This document shows positions 53,187 through 63,301 of a stretch of 64,000 nucleotides of DNA, piece after piece. The notes beneath the pieces were generated by a model. That model did not search any database. It was given only the letters and a program-made list of their open reading frames with translations, and was not told the origin of the DNA. Source of the DNA: Mycolicibacterium cosmeticum (GTDB taxonomy: Bacteria > Actinomycetota > Actinomycetes > Mycobacteriales > Mycobacteriaceae); assembly GCA_016197365.1 (NCBI GenBank), contig JACPVS010000006.1, positions 248,001 through 312,000 of the forward strand, in the 5' to 3' direction. Numbering within the stretch: the stretch's first letter is position 1; each line of letters begins with the position of its first letter. Position numbers and translations under genes: made by a program.

Positions 53187-54971
53187 ATGGAGGGGACGGC
53201 CTTTGGTCGCTACCAGCTGATCGAACTGATCGGCCGGGGCGGCATGGGCGAGGTATGGCGCGCGCACGACACCGCCATCGACCGGGTGGTGGCGCTGAAA
53301 ATGCTGCTGCCCCACTACGCCGCGGACCCCGACTTCGAGCAGCGGTTCCGTCGCGAGGCACGGGCCGCCGCCCGGGTCGACGACCCACACATCGTGCCCA
53401 TCTTCGATGTCGGACAGGTCGACGACAGGCTCTACGTGACGATGCGCCTGGTCGACGGCGTCGACTTGCAGACGCTACTGAAGCAGGGTCCGCTGGAACC
53501 CGCACGCGCCGTGCACATCATCGAACAGATCGCCTCCGCGCTGAACACCGCACACCAGGCCGGACTGGTGCACCGGGACGTCAAACCGTCGAATATTCTG
53601 TTGGCGCACAACGACTTCGCCTACCTCATCGACTTCGGCATCGCACGCTCCACCGGAGACAGCGCGCTCACCTCCGCCAACTCCACCGTCGGCACCTGGG
53701 CCTACATGGCCCCCGAGCGGTTCCGCACCGGCGAAAGCGCTCCGGCGTCGGACATCTACGCGCTGGCGTGTGTGTTCTACCAATGCCTCACCGGCCACCC
53801 GCCGTTCCCCGGTGCCGCCCTGGAACACGTCGCGATGAGCCACCTCATGTCGCCGCCGCCCAAACCCTCCGCGGATCTCGACACCATCCCAACCGCCATC
53901 GACGATGTCATCGCCGTCGGGCTGGCGAAACAACCCACCGACCGCTACCCCAACGCTCTCGCCATGGCCACTGCCGCCCGCCGGGCGCTCACCGACCCCG
54001 CCGCCACCCAACCCTGGGTCAAGACGCCAACCCGTCCCAGATCCAGGCGCGCCCTGGTGCTCGGCGCGATCACCGCAACGGTGCTGCTGGTCGCGGGCGG
54101 TGCGGTCGCGGCGGTGACGCTGACCGGCCACGACGACAAGGCGGCTCCCGTCGCATCCGACACCGGGCCGTTCACCGGCCTCTACCGAGCAGAATTCGGC
54201 CGCGCCACGCAGCTCGACGGTGTCGGCAATCCAGGTTCACAACCCGTCACGGCCACCTACGGCATCCGTTCGGTGTGCCGCCCCAGCGGCTGCGTCGCCA
54301 CCGCCGCCCGTAATTCGGGCGACAACTCGTTCGCGCCGATCATGGTGTTCGACCAGATCGGTCCGAGTTGGGTGGCGGTCGCCGTGGCCCCGAGCCCCTG
54401 CCCCAACGGGAAAGTCGACGGCTGGCAGGTGATCACCCTGCAACCGCAGCCCGACGGCACCCTGACCGGTGCGAACATCAGAACCACCCGCAACCGGTGC
54501 CAGGAGAAACGGTCGGTGACGTTCACCCGGGTCGGCGACCTCGACGCCGGCTCCGCCGCGGCCGCCGACCCTGGCGATCTCGCGCCCCGGGTGGCCTCAC
54601 CCGCCGAGGGCCTGCACGGTCGATACAGCGTCGTCCGCACCTTCAGCGGCAGAGCACCTCAATCGCTGGGCGAATCCGCCGTCACCACCTACTGCCTGCG
54701 TACCGGGGACCGCTGCATGAGCTACGTCCCGTTGGCGTCCGGTGACCTGCCGATGGAATTCAGCACCGGCACCTGGGCCTGGCGTGACGATTCCGATGGC
54801 CTTTGTCCGGGAGGCACGCCGTCGCATCTGAAGGCGATGGCACAGTACGCCTTGCCTCAGCCGACGACCGATCCCATCCCCACGCTGCGCGGTCGCGGCA
54901 CCTGGGTGCAGGCCGGATCATGCCCGGTGGACACCGGTTTCGACGAGACCTTCACCCGCACCGGCGACTAG
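53187..54971 (+). CDS. Receptor-like serine/threonine protein kinase 2
   Basis: 594 residues from ATG 53187; the frame is open to 53109, but the family opening MEGTAFGRYQLIELIGRGG starts here. Same layout as kinase 1 and clearly its tandem duplicate: Gly loop GRGGMGEV, VALKML Lys, HRDVKPSN, DFGIAR, MAPERF; membrane helix ALVLGAITATVLLVAGG; outer part with the same eight cysteines in two halves. The kinase halves are nearly identical, while the outer halves have diverged more, suggesting different ligands. The eight cysteines are fully conserved. It begins 28 bases after the first kinase gene. Confidence 0.93.
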   Translation: MEGTAFGRYQLIELIGRGGMGEVWRAHDTAIDRVVALKMLLPHYAADPDFEQRFRREARAAARVDDPHIVPIFDVGQVDDRLYVTMRLVDGVDLQTLLKQGPLEPARAVHIIEQIASALNTAHQAGLVHRDVKPSNILLAHNDFAYLIDFGIARSTGDSALTSANSTVGTWAYMAPERFRTGESAPASDIYALACVFYQCLTGHPPFPGAALEHVAMSHLMSPPPKPSADLDTIPTAIDDVIAVGLAKQPTDRYPNALAMATAARRALTDPAATQPWVKTPTRPRSRRALVLGAITATVLLVAGGAVAAVTLTGHDDKAAPVASDTGPFTGLYRAEFGRATQLDGVGNPGSQPVTATYGIRSVCRPSGCVATAARNSGDNSFAPIMVFDQIGPSWVAVAVAPSPCPNGKVDGWQVITLQPQPDGTLTGANIRTTRNRCQEKRSVTFTRVGDLDAGSAAAADPGDLAPRVASPAEGLHGRYSVVRTFSGRAPQSLGESAVTTYCLRTGDRCMSYVPLASGDLPMEFSTGTWAWRDDSDGLCPGGTPSHLKAMAQYALPQPTTDPIPTLRGRGTWVQAGSCPVDTGFDETFTRTGD

Positions 54972-55051
54972 GCCTCAGACCGCAAGAATCCGCCAAGCAC
55001 CTGGCCGCAACCTATTCGTGACCACAAGGTCCGTCACGAAAGGAGCCAGCC

Positions 55052-55774
55052 ATGAACCAGCATGTGCCTTCCCCTCAGCGACGCCGCATGGCCGGCCTCT
55101 ACGCGTTGAAGCCGTGGTTCACCAAGCGCCTCACCCCCATCCTCGATACCGCAGTCGCCCATCGCATTTCGCCCGATGTCTTCACCGCGGCAGGCATGCT
55201 TGCCGCCGCGGGAGCCGGGGTGTTCATTGCCCTGGGCTGGTGGCACCTGGCCGCAGTGTTCCTGGTGCTGCGCCTGGCCGGTGCCAACCTCGACGGAGCC
55301 GTCGCCCGCGCCCGCGGTGTCAGCCGGCCCTGGGGCTTCGTCCTCAACGAGGTCGGTGACCGCACCTCGGATCTGCTGACCTTCGGCGGACTCGCGTTCT
55401 GGGCCGCCCGCCAGGACGGCCCCGGGATGCACTGGTTGTCCTGGACCGTGCTGCAGGTGGTAATGGCCGCGCTGGCGTCGACGCTGCCCACCTTCGCCTC
55501 ACTGGCCGCGGCGGGCGCCGGCGCCACCCGCATCAACGGCGGGCCGCTCGGCAAGACCGAGCGCTGCGTCTTCACGGTGCTGGCCACCGCGTTCCCCGGA
55601 CTCATGCCGATCCTGTTGGCCCAACTGGTCAACGGCTCGCTGATCACCACCGCGCTGCGACTGCGCAGCGCGCACCGTGAACTCAAGCAGGCCGCCGACG
55701 ACGCGGTGACCGTGCCGATGCGGCGACCCGTCACCAACCTCGTGACCCGGCCGATGCGGGCGGTGGCGGCGTGA
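55052..55774 (+). CDS. CDP-alcohol phosphotransferase-like membrane protein, degenerate motif
   Basis: 240 residues, GAAAGGAG before ATG 55052. The CDP-alcohol phosphotransferase fold is clear (membrane segments at about 40-75, 105-150, 165-200) and the signature is ANLDGAVAR, then GFVLNEVGDRTSD. In the family rule D1xxD2GxxAR-x8-GxxxD3xxxD4, two Asp residues are changed here: D1 is Ala78 and D3 is Asn99, while D2 (Asp81) and D4 (Asp103) remain. These Asp residues bind two metal ions, so activity may be altered. It heads a four-gene overlapped operon of lipid synthesis and export. Confidence 0.85.
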   Translation: MNQHVPSPQRRRMAGLYALKPWFTKRLTPILDTAVAHRISPDVFTAAGMLAAAGAGVFIALGWWHLAAVFLVLRLAGANLDGAVARARGVSRPWGFVLNEVGDRTSDLLTFGGLAFWAARQDGPGMHWLSWTVLQVVMAALASTLPTFASLAAAGAGATRINGGPLGKTERCVFTVLATAFPGLMPILLAQLVNGSLITTALRLRSAHRELKQAADDAVTVPMRRPVTNLVTRPMRAVAA

Positions 55775-56373
55775 GCGCGCTGCGCCACTGGCTGTGGCGC
55801 ACCGTCTGCGGCGCGTCGGGCGGTGTTACCGTCACCGGACGCTGGCAGGTCAGCGGCGGCGCCGTGGTCGTCGCCAACCACTCCTCACACGCCGACAGTG
55901 CGGTCCTGCTGGCCGCACTGCCCTCGTCTGCGAAGGCGAAGTTCGGTGCCGCCGCGGACTATTGGTTCGACGTCCCGATTCGCAGGATGATCGCCAGCTC
56001 GCTGGTCGGCGTGCTGCCGCTGCGCCGCTCGGGCGACGGTGGCTACACCGCCCTTCTGGAGGCCGCAGGCCCACTGCTGCGGCAAGGCCACACCATCGTC
56101 ATCTACCCGGAAGGCACCCGGTCCATGGACGGTAGCATCGCCGAGTTCCGTTCCGGCGCAGTACGCCTGGCGCGGGACTGCGGCGTGCCGATCATCCCCG
56201 TCGCACTGCTGGGCACCGCCGAGGTGCTGCCGAAGGGCGGCAAGTTCACCCCCGGCTCCCCGATGCAGGTGCGCATCGGCAACCCCGTCGACCCGCGGCA
56301 CACCACGGCCGCTCAGCTGCGCGCCGAAGTTGTCGCCCTGCAGACGGGGGCGCGCCATGCCCTCGCTGCTTGA
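55771..56373 (+). CDS. 1-acylglycerol-3-phosphate O-acyltransferase (PlsC-like)
   Basis: 200 residues from GTG 55771, overlapping the preceding stop by four bases (GTGA). The HX4D motif is NHSSHAD (His37-Asp42), and PEGTRS (about 112-117) is the second acyltransferase motif. It should make phosphatidic acid or a similar acylated phospho-lipid from lyso-precursor and acyl-CoA. It is shorter than most PlsC proteins but holds all catalytic motifs. Its stop lies inside the start of the next gene (17-base overlap), so translation is coupled. In the operon it would supply substrate to the CdsA-like enzyme. Confidence 0.88.
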   Translation: MSALRHWLWRTVCGASGGVTVTGRWQVSGGAVVVANHSSHADSAVLLAALPSSAKAKFGAAADYWFDVPIRRMIASSLVGVLPLRRSGDGGYTALLEAAGPLLRQGHTIVIYPEGTRSMDGSIAEFRSGAVRLARDCGVPIIPVALLGTAEVLPKGGKFTPGSPMQVRIGNPVDPRHTTAAQLRAEVVALQTGARHALAA

Positions 56374-57205
56374 GACCGTGCGCTTCGACCGGGGTCCCTG
56401 GTTCCTGCCGATCCTGACCGTCGCCATCCTCGCCGTCGCCGGCATCGCGGTGCTGATCTCACGCAAACCCGAACTGATCCGCAAATGGCGCACCTGGGTG
56501 CTGATCGCCCCCGCCGTCGGTATCCCGACCCTCCTCGGAACCGGCACCACCGCCGCATTCGCCGCGGCGCTGGCTGTGGTGGCCGTCCTCGAATACGCGC
56601 GCCTGGTCCGCCTGGGCCGCGCCGACACCGTCATCCTGATCGCACTGGCCGTGGCCTACCCCGCGGCGGCCTGGTTGCGCCCGTCGCTGCTGGGCCTGAC
56701 CCCGCTGCTGATCCTGCTCTGCGCGGCATCGTCGGTGTTGTCCGGTGACATCGAAAACGGTTCGCGGCGAACCGCTTTCACCGCCTTCGGCTCCATCTGG
56801 ATCTGCTGGGCGCTGGCGCACCTGGTCCTGCTGTGGCCGGACGCCTTCCTGGTGTGTTTCGCGGTCGCTGCCACCGACGTCGCCGCCTGGTGCGGGGGGA
56901 AAGGCCTGCGCTTCATGGCCTGGGCCCGCCGACCCATCTCCCCGCTGAGCCCGAACAAGACCCTCGGCGGCGTGGTGGGCGCGATTCTCGGCGCCACCGC
57001 GGTGCTGTTCCTGCTCGGTACCGTCTCGGTCGGACTGGTGCTCGCCGTCTCGCTCGGCGGCCTGTTCGGCGATCTGCTCGAATCGATGCTCAAGCGTCAG
57101 GCTCAGGTCAAGGACGCCGGCGACTGGCTGCCCGGATTCGGTGGGCTGCTCGACCGCATCGACTCACTCCTACTGGCCCTCCCCCTGGTGTATGTGCTGA
57201 CATGA
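56357..57205 (+). CDS. CdsA-like phosphatidate cytidylyltransferase
   Basis: 282 residues from ATG 56357. Eight or so membrane segments, with the C-terminal cytidylyltransferase signature: SPNKTLGG, then SMLKRQAQVKDAGDWLPGFG and LDRIDSLL. The usual form is KR...KD...PGHGGxxDRxDS; here PGHGG has become PGFGG, so a conserved His is Phe, while the acidic residues are kept. It should make a CDP-activated diacylglycerol-like lipid from the PlsC product, which the first gene's protein would then use. It overlaps the next gene by four bases (ATGA). Confidence 0.85.
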   Translation: MPSLLETVRFDRGPWFLPILTVAILAVAGIAVLISRKPELIRKWRTWVLIAPAVGIPTLLGTGTTAAFAAALAVVAVLEYARLVRLGRADTVILIALAVAYPAAAWLRPSLLGLTPLLILLCAASSVLSGDIENGSRRTAFTAFGSIWICWALAHLVLLWPDAFLVCFAVAATDVAAWCGGKGLRFMAWARRPISPLSPNKTLGGVVGAILGATAVLFLLGTVSVGLVLAVSLGGLFGDLLESMLKRQAQVKDAGDWLPGFGGLLDRIDSLLLALPLVYVLT

Positions 57206-58788
57206 CAACGCAATTGACCGACCTCAGCCTCGACGCCTACGACGTCACCCTCGATACCCGCCTGGACTCGGTGTCGTTCACCGCCCGGCCCGGCACCCTG
57301 ACCGCGCTCATCGGTCCGTCCGGCGCAGGCAAGTCCACCCTGGCCGGCGTGCTGGCCGGTGCGACACAGCCCGATTCGGGCACCGTGCGCTTCGACGGCA
57401 GCATCGGCATGGTCCCCCAAGACGACATCGTGCACGGAAAGCTCACCGTCGCACAAGCTTTGCACTATGCGGCCGAGTTGCGGGGCGCCAGCCCGCGCGT
57501 CATCGCCGACGTGCTCGCCGAACTGGAGATGACGGCGCACACCGGCACCCGCATCGACAAACTGTCCGGCGGACAACGCAAACGGGTGTCGGTCGCCATC
57601 GAACTGCTGACCGACCCGGCACTGCTGATCCTCGACGAACCGACCACCGGCCTGGATCCCGCGCTGGACCGCCAGGTGATGACCCTGCTGCGCGCGCTGG
57701 CCGACGCAGGCCGGATCGTCATCGTCGTGACGCACTCGCTGGCGTTCATCGACGTCTGCGATCAGGTACTGCTGCTGGCCCCCGGCGGGAAGATCGCCTA
57801 CTGCGGCACCCCGACCGACCTCGGGCCGGTCATGGGCAGCACCGACTGGGCCGAGATCTTCGCCGGCCTGTGCACCGATCCCGAAGCGGCGCAACGCCGT
57901 TACCTTGAACGACGGTGGGCACCCAGCGCGCCGCCACGGCTGCGGCTGATCAAGCTCGCGCCGACACCGCCCCTGCACCGGGTGACCCGGTGGGATCAGT
58001 TCCTCATCCTGGCGCGCCGCCAGGTCCGGCTGCTGCTGGCCGACCGTGGGCATGTCGCGTTTCTGGCCGTCCTGCCGCTGCTCGTCGGGATTCTGCCGCT
58101 GACGGTGTCCGGGCACGCCGGGCTCCTCACCGCGGCGGCGTCGGCGCCGTTCGAGGCCAAGCAGGTGATCGCGCTGACCAACTTCGCCGCCATCCTGATG
58201 GGCGTCACCCTCACGGTGCGCGACCTGACGGGCGAGCGCGCCCTGTTCCGCCGCGAGCAGGCCGCCGGGCTGTCGGCAGGGGCCTACCTGTCGGCCAAGA
58301 TTGCGGTGTTCGGCGCGGTCGCCGTGCTGCAGTCGGTGCTGCTGGTGCTCATCGTCAACCTCGGCAAGCCGGGACCGGCGCACGCGGCGGCGCTGGGCAG
58401 CCCACGGCTCGAACTCATCGCCGGTGTCGCCGCCTCCGGTCTGGTGGCTGCGATCCTCGGCCTGGCCATCTCCGCCGTGGCCCGCACCGCCGATCAGGTG
58501 ATGCCGCTCCTCGCGGTGACCCTGACCGCGCAACTGGTGCTGGCGGGCGGGTTCATCCCGGTGACGGGCCGCCCAGCGCTGTCGGCGATCGCGTCGTTCA
58601 CACCGGCCCGGTGGGGCTTCTCGGCGACCGCGTCGACGGCGGACCTGAGCAACCTCGTGGTCGGCGTCGCGCAGGACGGGCACTGGCAGCACACGGCCAG
58701 CGCGTGGCTGTTCGACATGGTGATGCTCGGGGTGCTGGCGGTCGGGTTCGCGGGCATCGCCCGGTGGCAGTTGCGTCGCAGTCGCTAG
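57202..58788 (+). CDS. ABC exporter half-transporter (ATPase-permease fusion)
   Basis: 528 residues from ATG 57202. The ATPase comes first: Walker A GPSGAGKST, Q loop PQDDIV, signature LSGGQRKRVSVAIE, Walker B LLILDEPTTGLD, H loop VVTHS. After about residue 265 comes an ABC-2 type permease domain with about six membrane segments (HVAFLAVLPLLVGILPLTV, LMGVTLTVRDLTGERA, and so on). This is the ABCG-like arrangement of Rv1747 without its FHA part, and it would work as a dimer. It is the last gene of the overlapped operon and probably exports the lipid made by the other three. Confidence 0.9.
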   Translation: MTTQLTDLSLDAYDVTLDTRLDSVSFTARPGTLTALIGPSGAGKSTLAGVLAGATQPDSGTVRFDGSIGMVPQDDIVHGKLTVAQALHYAAELRGASPRVIADVLAELEMTAHTGTRIDKLSGGQRKRVSVAIELLTDPALLILDEPTTGLDPALDRQVMTLLRALADAGRIVIVVTHSLAFIDVCDQVLLLAPGGKIAYCGTPTDLGPVMGSTDWAEIFAGLCTDPEAAQRRYLERRWAPSAPPRLRLIKLAPTPPLHRVTRWDQFLILARRQVRLLLADRGHVAFLAVLPLLVGILPLTVSGHAGLLTAAASAPFEAKQVIALTNFAAILMGVTLTVRDLTGERALFRREQAAGLSAGAYLSAKIAVFGAVAVLQSVLLVLIVNLGKPGPAHAAALGSPRLELIAGVAASGLVAAILGLAISAVARTADQVMPLLAVTLTAQLVLAGGFIPVTGRPALSAIASFTPARWGFSATASTADLSNLVVGVAQDGHWQHTASAWLFDMVMLGVLAVGFAGIARWQLRRSR

Positions 58789-58852
58789 CGGCGAGGGTGC
58801 GCAGAAAGCCACGAAACACGGCGTGTCACTGTGCAGACCCGCACGCTCGCCG
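58789..58852. terminator. Bidirectional terminator-like stem
   Basis: CGGCGAGGGTGCG pairs with CGCACGCTCGCCG with one mismatch in 13, around a 38-base loop. It lies between the ABC gene stop (58788) and the DMT-transporter gene stop (58857), which face each other. Confidence 0.5.
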
Positions 58853-58856
58853 GCAG

Positions 58857-59708
58857 TTACGTAGCGATCATGGCGACCGCGGCCAGGGCGGCAACCATGC
58901 CGACCACCTGCCAGCGGGTCACCTTCTCCTTGAGCACCAGCAGCGCCAGCGCCACCGTGCCCGCGGGGTACAGCGAGATCAGCACCCCGGTCAGCGACAG
59001 CAGCGAGTTCTGCAGCGCCCACAGCATGGCCACATTGGCGACGGTGTCCAGCACACCCGCCGATATCGCGAGCCGCAGCGGCACCCCGGTCGGCACCTTC
59101 AACTGCCGGGCGGCAAGCGCGATCAGCACCACCATCACCGACGCGGCGACGCGGGCGAACACCAGCGGCCACAGTCCGGCCTCGTGCGGGGCCTGATCGA
59201 TCACCACGAAGTTCAGCCCGAACGCCAGCCCGGACCCGAGCGTCAGCCAGGCGACCTTGGTGGTGAACCGGTGCTCGGTGACGTCTTCATCGGGGTTGGA
59301 TTCTCTTCGCGCAAGCGGCTCATCGGCGACACCCCGGGAGACGAGCACCACCGCGACCAGCGCTACCGCGATACCGGCCAGGGCCACCGGTCCGGGCCGT
59401 TCGCCCATCAGCACGCCGAAGCCGACGGGGACGCCGGCCACCAGGATCGCGGTCAGCGGCGACACCACCGAGATGGGACCCGAACCCAGGGCGGCGTAGA
59501 ACCACCACACCCCGAACGCCTGGCAGAACCCGCACAGCAGCCCCCACCACACCGCGGGCCCGGTGACATGCCCGCCGACGAAGAACGCCAGCACGGTCAG
59601 CAGCAGCAAGGCCACCGGGTAGGAGACGATCACCACGCGCAGCGCGGCGACCCGGCGCGAGGCGATACCGCCGACGAAATCGCTCACCCCGTAGCCCGCA
59701 GCGGACAC
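58857..59708 (-). CDS. EamA/DMT-family transporter
   Basis: 283 residues from GTG 59708; ten predicted membrane segments in the two-times-five EamA pattern, with two halves separated by a charged loop (DEPLARRESNPDEDVTEHRF). The first membrane segment is cut by this start: [16 protein letters not shown] is in frame just upstream, but no ATG, GTG or TTG precedes it before smpB. The real start may be a rare codon, or the gene lacks part of helix 1. It reads from just behind smpB, the frames overlapping or touching. The substrate is unknown (metabolite export is typical). Confidence 0.82.
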   Translation of the reverse strand: MSAAGYGVSDFVGGIASRRVAALRVVIVSYPVALLLLTVLAFFVGGHVTGPAVWWGLLCGFCQAFGVWWFYAALGSGPISVVSPLTAILVAGVPVGFGVLMGERPGPVALAGIAVALVAVVLVSRGVADEPLARRESNPDEDVTEHRFTTKVAWLTLGSGLAFGLNFVVIDQAPHEAGLWPLVFARVAASVMVVLIALAARQLKVPTGVPLRLAISAGVLDTVANVAMLWALQNSLLSLTGVLISLYPAGTVALALLVLKEKVTRWQVVGMVAALAAVAMIAT

Positions 59709-59728
59709 CAGCGCGAGGATGACCCCGA

Positions 59729-60223
59729 TCAGCGCATGCCCTTGTTGCGCCGGCCCATCTCGCGGATGATCTCGCGGTCCGCATCACGCTTGGCGAGGTC
59801 CTGGCGCTTGTCGTGGGCTTCTTTACCGCGGGCCAGCGCCAACTCGACCTTGACCTTGCCGTCGGTGAAGTACAGCGACAACGGCACCAAGGTCAGGTTG
59901 CCGTCGCGGATCTTGCCGACCAGGTTGTCGATCTCGCGCCGGTGCATCAGCAGCTTGCGGTTGCGTCGCGGCGCATGGTTGGTCCAGGTGCCGTGGTGAT
60001 ATTCGGCGATGTGCAGGTTGCGCAGCCAGATCTCGCCGTCGTCGACGGTGGCGAACGCGTCGACCAGCGAGGCCTGACCTTCGCGCAGGCTCTTCACCTC
60101 GGTGCCCACCAGCACCACGCCGGCCTCGTACACATCCAGGATCGAATAGTTGTGCCGGGCTTTGCGATTGGTCGCGACGACCTGGTTGTTGGCCTTGTCG
60201 GGCTTGGCGGGTTTCTTGGACAT
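59729..60223 (-). CDS. smpB: SsrA-binding protein SmpB
   Basis: 164 residues. It binds the tmRNA (ssrA, 10 kb away) and brings it to stalled ribosomes. Family features: [34 protein letters not shown], then [41 protein letters not shown] and the C-terminal tail that becomes helical in the mRNA channel ([16 protein letters not shown]). Normal length. It follows ftsX by two bases in the conserved order ftsE-ftsX-smpB. Confidence 0.97.
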   Translation of the reverse strand: MSKKPAKPDKANNQVVATNRKARHNYSILDVYEAGVVLVGTEVKSLREGQASLVDAFATVDDGEIWLRNLHIAEYHHGTWTNHAPRRNRKLLMHRREIDNLVGKIRDGNLTLVPLSLYFTDGKVKVELALARGKEAHDKRQDLAKRDADREIIREMGRRNKGMR

Positions 60224-60225
60224 CT

Positions 60226-61119
60226 CTATCTTCGGACGTACAGACGCAACGTGACATAGGCGGTGACACCCGCCATCGCCACGCCCACGAACAGCAGGGC
60301 GGGGGTGATGTAGAAAATGTCAGCGTAGTCGATGGGCGCAATCAAATTAGCTTGCGTGAACTGGCTGAGCGCCTTGTCCAGGAACAATGCCCGCACCACC
60401 ACCAGGCCGAGGATGGCCAGCACCACACCGATCAGCGCGGCCAGCATCGCCTCCACGAGGAACGGCAACTGGGTGTACCAGCGGGTCGCGCCGACCAATC
60501 GCATGATGCCGATCTCGTTGCGCCGCGTGTACGCCGCGACCTGCACCATGTTCGCGATCAGCAACACCGCACCGATCGCCTGCACCAGCGCGACCGCGAA
60601 CGCGACGCTGCTGATCCCGTCGAGCACGGCGAACAACCGGTCGATCAGGTCCTTCTGGTTGAGCACGTTGAGCACCCCGGGCTGGCCCTGCATGGCCTGG
60701 TCGAAGTCCTTGTGCTGCTCGGGATTGTCGAGCTTGACGATGAACGACGCCGGGAAGGCATCCTTGCCCGCGACGTCCTTGTACTGCGGGAACTTCGTCA
60801 CCGCGTCGTCGTAGGCCTGATCGCGGTTGAGGAATCGGACCGACTTCACGTCATCGCGGGACTCGATCTGGGCGCGCAGCGCCTTGCACTGATCGGAGTC
60901 GCACGTGAGGTCGTTGGCCGACACGTCGTTGGTCAGGAAGACCTGGCTCTCCACCCGGTCCAGGTAGATGGTCTTGGAGTGGTCGGCCAGCAGCACCACC
61001 AGCAGACCACCGCCGAACAAGCCGATCGAGATGGCCGTCGTCAGGATCATCGCCACCGTCATGGTGACGTTCCGACGAAAACCGGTCAAAACCTCATTGA
61101 TGAGGAAGCCAAAACGCAC
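60226..61119 (-). CDS. ftsX: Cell-division ABC transporter permease FtsX
   Basis: 297 residues from GTG 61119, directly after the ftsE stop. It has four membrane segments ([20 protein letters not shown] near the N-terminus; three in the last 120 residues, including [19 protein letters not shown]) and a large extracellular loop with two cysteines ([13 protein letters not shown]). It works with FtsE to activate peptidoglycan hydrolases such as RipC during division and elongation. The gene is intact and in the conserved position. Confidence 0.96.
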   Translation of the reverse strand: MRFGFLINEVLTGFRRNVTMTVAMILTTAISIGLFGGGLLVVLLADHSKTIYLDRVESQVFLTNDVSANDLTCDSDQCKALRAQIESRDDVKSVRFLNRDQAYDDAVTKFPQYKDVAGKDAFPASFIVKLDNPEQHKDFDQAMQGQPGVLNVLNQKDLIDRLFAVLDGISSVAFAVALVQAIGAVLLIANMVQVAAYTRRNEIGIMRLVGATRWYTQLPFLVEAMLAALIGVVLAILGLVVVRALFLDKALSQFTQANLIAPIDYADIFYITPALLFVGVAMAGVTAYVTLRLYVRR

Positions 61120-61809
<690 letters not shown>

Positions 61810-61844
61810 CACGGCACGCCAGTGTAGCCGGAAGGTGACGCGTG

Positions 61845-62390
61845 TCAGGTCGCGCTGCGTGCGGGCGGCGGTGGTGTCGCCGGCGCCAGGCCGGGATCGA
61901 TCGTCGTCTGCGTCGTCACCGGCGGCGCCGCGCCCGGCAGGACGGGCAAGGTCAGCGGCGGAATCGGGCCGGGGCCGTCCGGGTCGATCACCGTCGTCGT
62001 CGGCGCCGACCCGGGTGCCGTCGCGGAGGGCACAGTAGTGGTCGGTGGCACACCCGGAAGGGTCGTCGTGGTCGTGGTGTCCGTCGGCTCGGGCGACTCC
62101 GTCGTCGTCGGGGTCGTCGTCGTCGTGGTGGTCCGCGTCGTGGTGGTGCGCGGGGCTTCGACGTTGGTGCGCGGCACCCAGGTGTAGTCCGGGTCGGGCA
62201 CGAAACCGGGCGGCACCACCTGCTGGGCCGGGACCGCGGGCGCCGGGGCGGGCGGTTGGTAGGTGTTGTACACCCAGGACGTGACGAAGAAGGCGAGGAT
62301 CAGCCCGGCCGTCGACGTCCGCATCCGGCCCCAGAACAGATAGGCCGGCCACTGCCGGCTCTCGCCTTCGCGGCGCAGGGTGAACTTCAC
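61845..62390 (-). CDS. Proline/threonine-rich membrane-anchored protein
   Basis: 181 residues from GTG 62390, overlapping the stop of the mechanosensitive channel gene by four bases. A membrane segment ([17 protein letters not shown], about 28-44) follows a basic N-terminus. The rest is low complexity: Pro/Ala/Val, then long Thr runs with Pro ([17 protein letters not shown]), then Pro/Gly. It corresponds in position and character to the proline-rich protein between the channel and ftsE genes in other mycobacteria (Rv3103c-like). Function unknown; a cell-wall spanning anchor is possible. Confidence 0.85.
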   Translation of the reverse strand: MKFTLRREGESRQWPAYLFWGRMRTSTAGLILAFFVTSWVYNTYQPPAPAPAVPAQQVVPPGFVPDPDYTWVPRTNVEAPRTTTTRTTTTTTTPTTTESPEPTDTTTTTTLPGVPPTTTVPSATAPGSAPTTTVIDPDGPGPIPPLTLPVLPGAAPPVTTQTTIDPGLAPATPPPPARSAT

Positions 62391-63298
62391 GGTTTGGGCT
62401 CCTGCGCCACGGCGGGTGCCAGGGTCGAGCTCTCGGCGGGCGAGGCGATGCCCGCGCCGGCCAGGGACGCGATGACCAGCAGCCGCAGCCGCCGGCCCAC
62501 CTCGAACTGCTTACCGGGCAGGGTGCGGGCCACCATCTGCAGGTTCACGGTGTCGACCTGGATGCTCTCCACACCCATCACCTGCGGCTTGTCCAGCAGC
62601 AGCTCGCGCATGTGCGGATCGTTCATCGCGGATTCGCAGACGCCGTTGAGCAAGTCGTTGACGGTGTGCAGTTCGGCCGTCTTCGGCACCGGGATGTCCA
62701 CCACCGCGCGCGCCCAGTCCTTGGACAGGTTGACCGTCTTGACGATCTGGCCGTTCGGGATGGTCAGCATCTCTCCTTCGGAGGAGCGCAGCTTGGTGAC
62801 CCGCAGCGTCACGTCGGTGACGGTGCCCTCGGCGGGCAGCGCGATACCGGAGACCGTGAGCGCGACCAGGTCACCGAAGCCGTACTGCTTCTCGGTGATG
62901 ATGAAGAATCCCGACAGCAGGTCCTGCACCAGCCGCTGCGCGCCGAAACCGAGGGCGGCACCGATGACCGCGGCGGGTGCCACCAGGGAAGCGATCGGGA
63001 TCTCGATGATGTCGGTGAATTCGACGAAGACGATGACCACGAGCATCGCGATGGTCACCCAGGAGATCACCGATGCGACGGCCTGGCGGTGCTTGGCGGT
63101 CTCCGATCGGACCAGCGCGTCACTTTCGCGGAAGTCGGCGTCGATGCGCTGGGTGAACTTCTGCGCGATCCAGTTGACGAACCGGGCCGCCAGCATCGCG
63201 GCGAGCACCAGCAGGACGATGCGCAACCCGCGGGTGAGAACCCATTCGCCGATCTCGCCCCGCCAGAAATCGTGCCAGTGCTGCGACCACCAGTTCAC
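62387..63298 (-). CDS. Mechanosensitive ion channel, MscS family
   Basis: 303 residues from GTG 63298. Three membrane segments: [40 protein letters not shown] and the pore helix [22 protein letters not shown], typical of MscS TM3 with its Gly/Ala packing. The beta domain ([20 protein letters not shown] ... [16 protein letters not shown]) follows. It opens under membrane tension to release solutes. It holds the conserved place directly after prfB in mycobacteria (Rv3104c-like), with three bases between the prfB stop and its start. Confidence 0.93.
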   Translation of the reverse strand: MNWWSQHWHDFWRGEIGEWVLTRGLRIVLLVLAAMLAARFVNWIAQKFTQRIDADFRESDALVRSETAKHRQAVASVISWVTIAMLVVIVFVEFTDIIEIPIASLVAPAAVIGAALGFGAQRLVQDLLSGFFIITEKQYGFGDLVALTVSGIALPAEGTVTDVTLRVTKLRSSEGEMLTIPNGQIVKTVNLSKDWARAVVDIPVPKTAELHTVNDLLNGVCESAMNDPHMRELLLDKPQVMGVESIQVDTVNLQMVARTLPGKQFEVGRRLRLLVIASLAGAGIASPAESSTLAPAVAQEPKP

Positions 63299-63301
63299 GG
63301 G

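Noticed and set aside
57103..59172. Very long open frame opposite the ABC exporter gene
   Set aside because: Antisense shadow of a strongly coding gene; translation is low-complexity Arg/Gly/Gln with no family pattern.
61999..62160. Short-period repeats as a CRISPR array or minisatellite
   Set aside because: They are codon-level Thr and Pro runs inside the membrane-anchored protein gene, without spacer structure.
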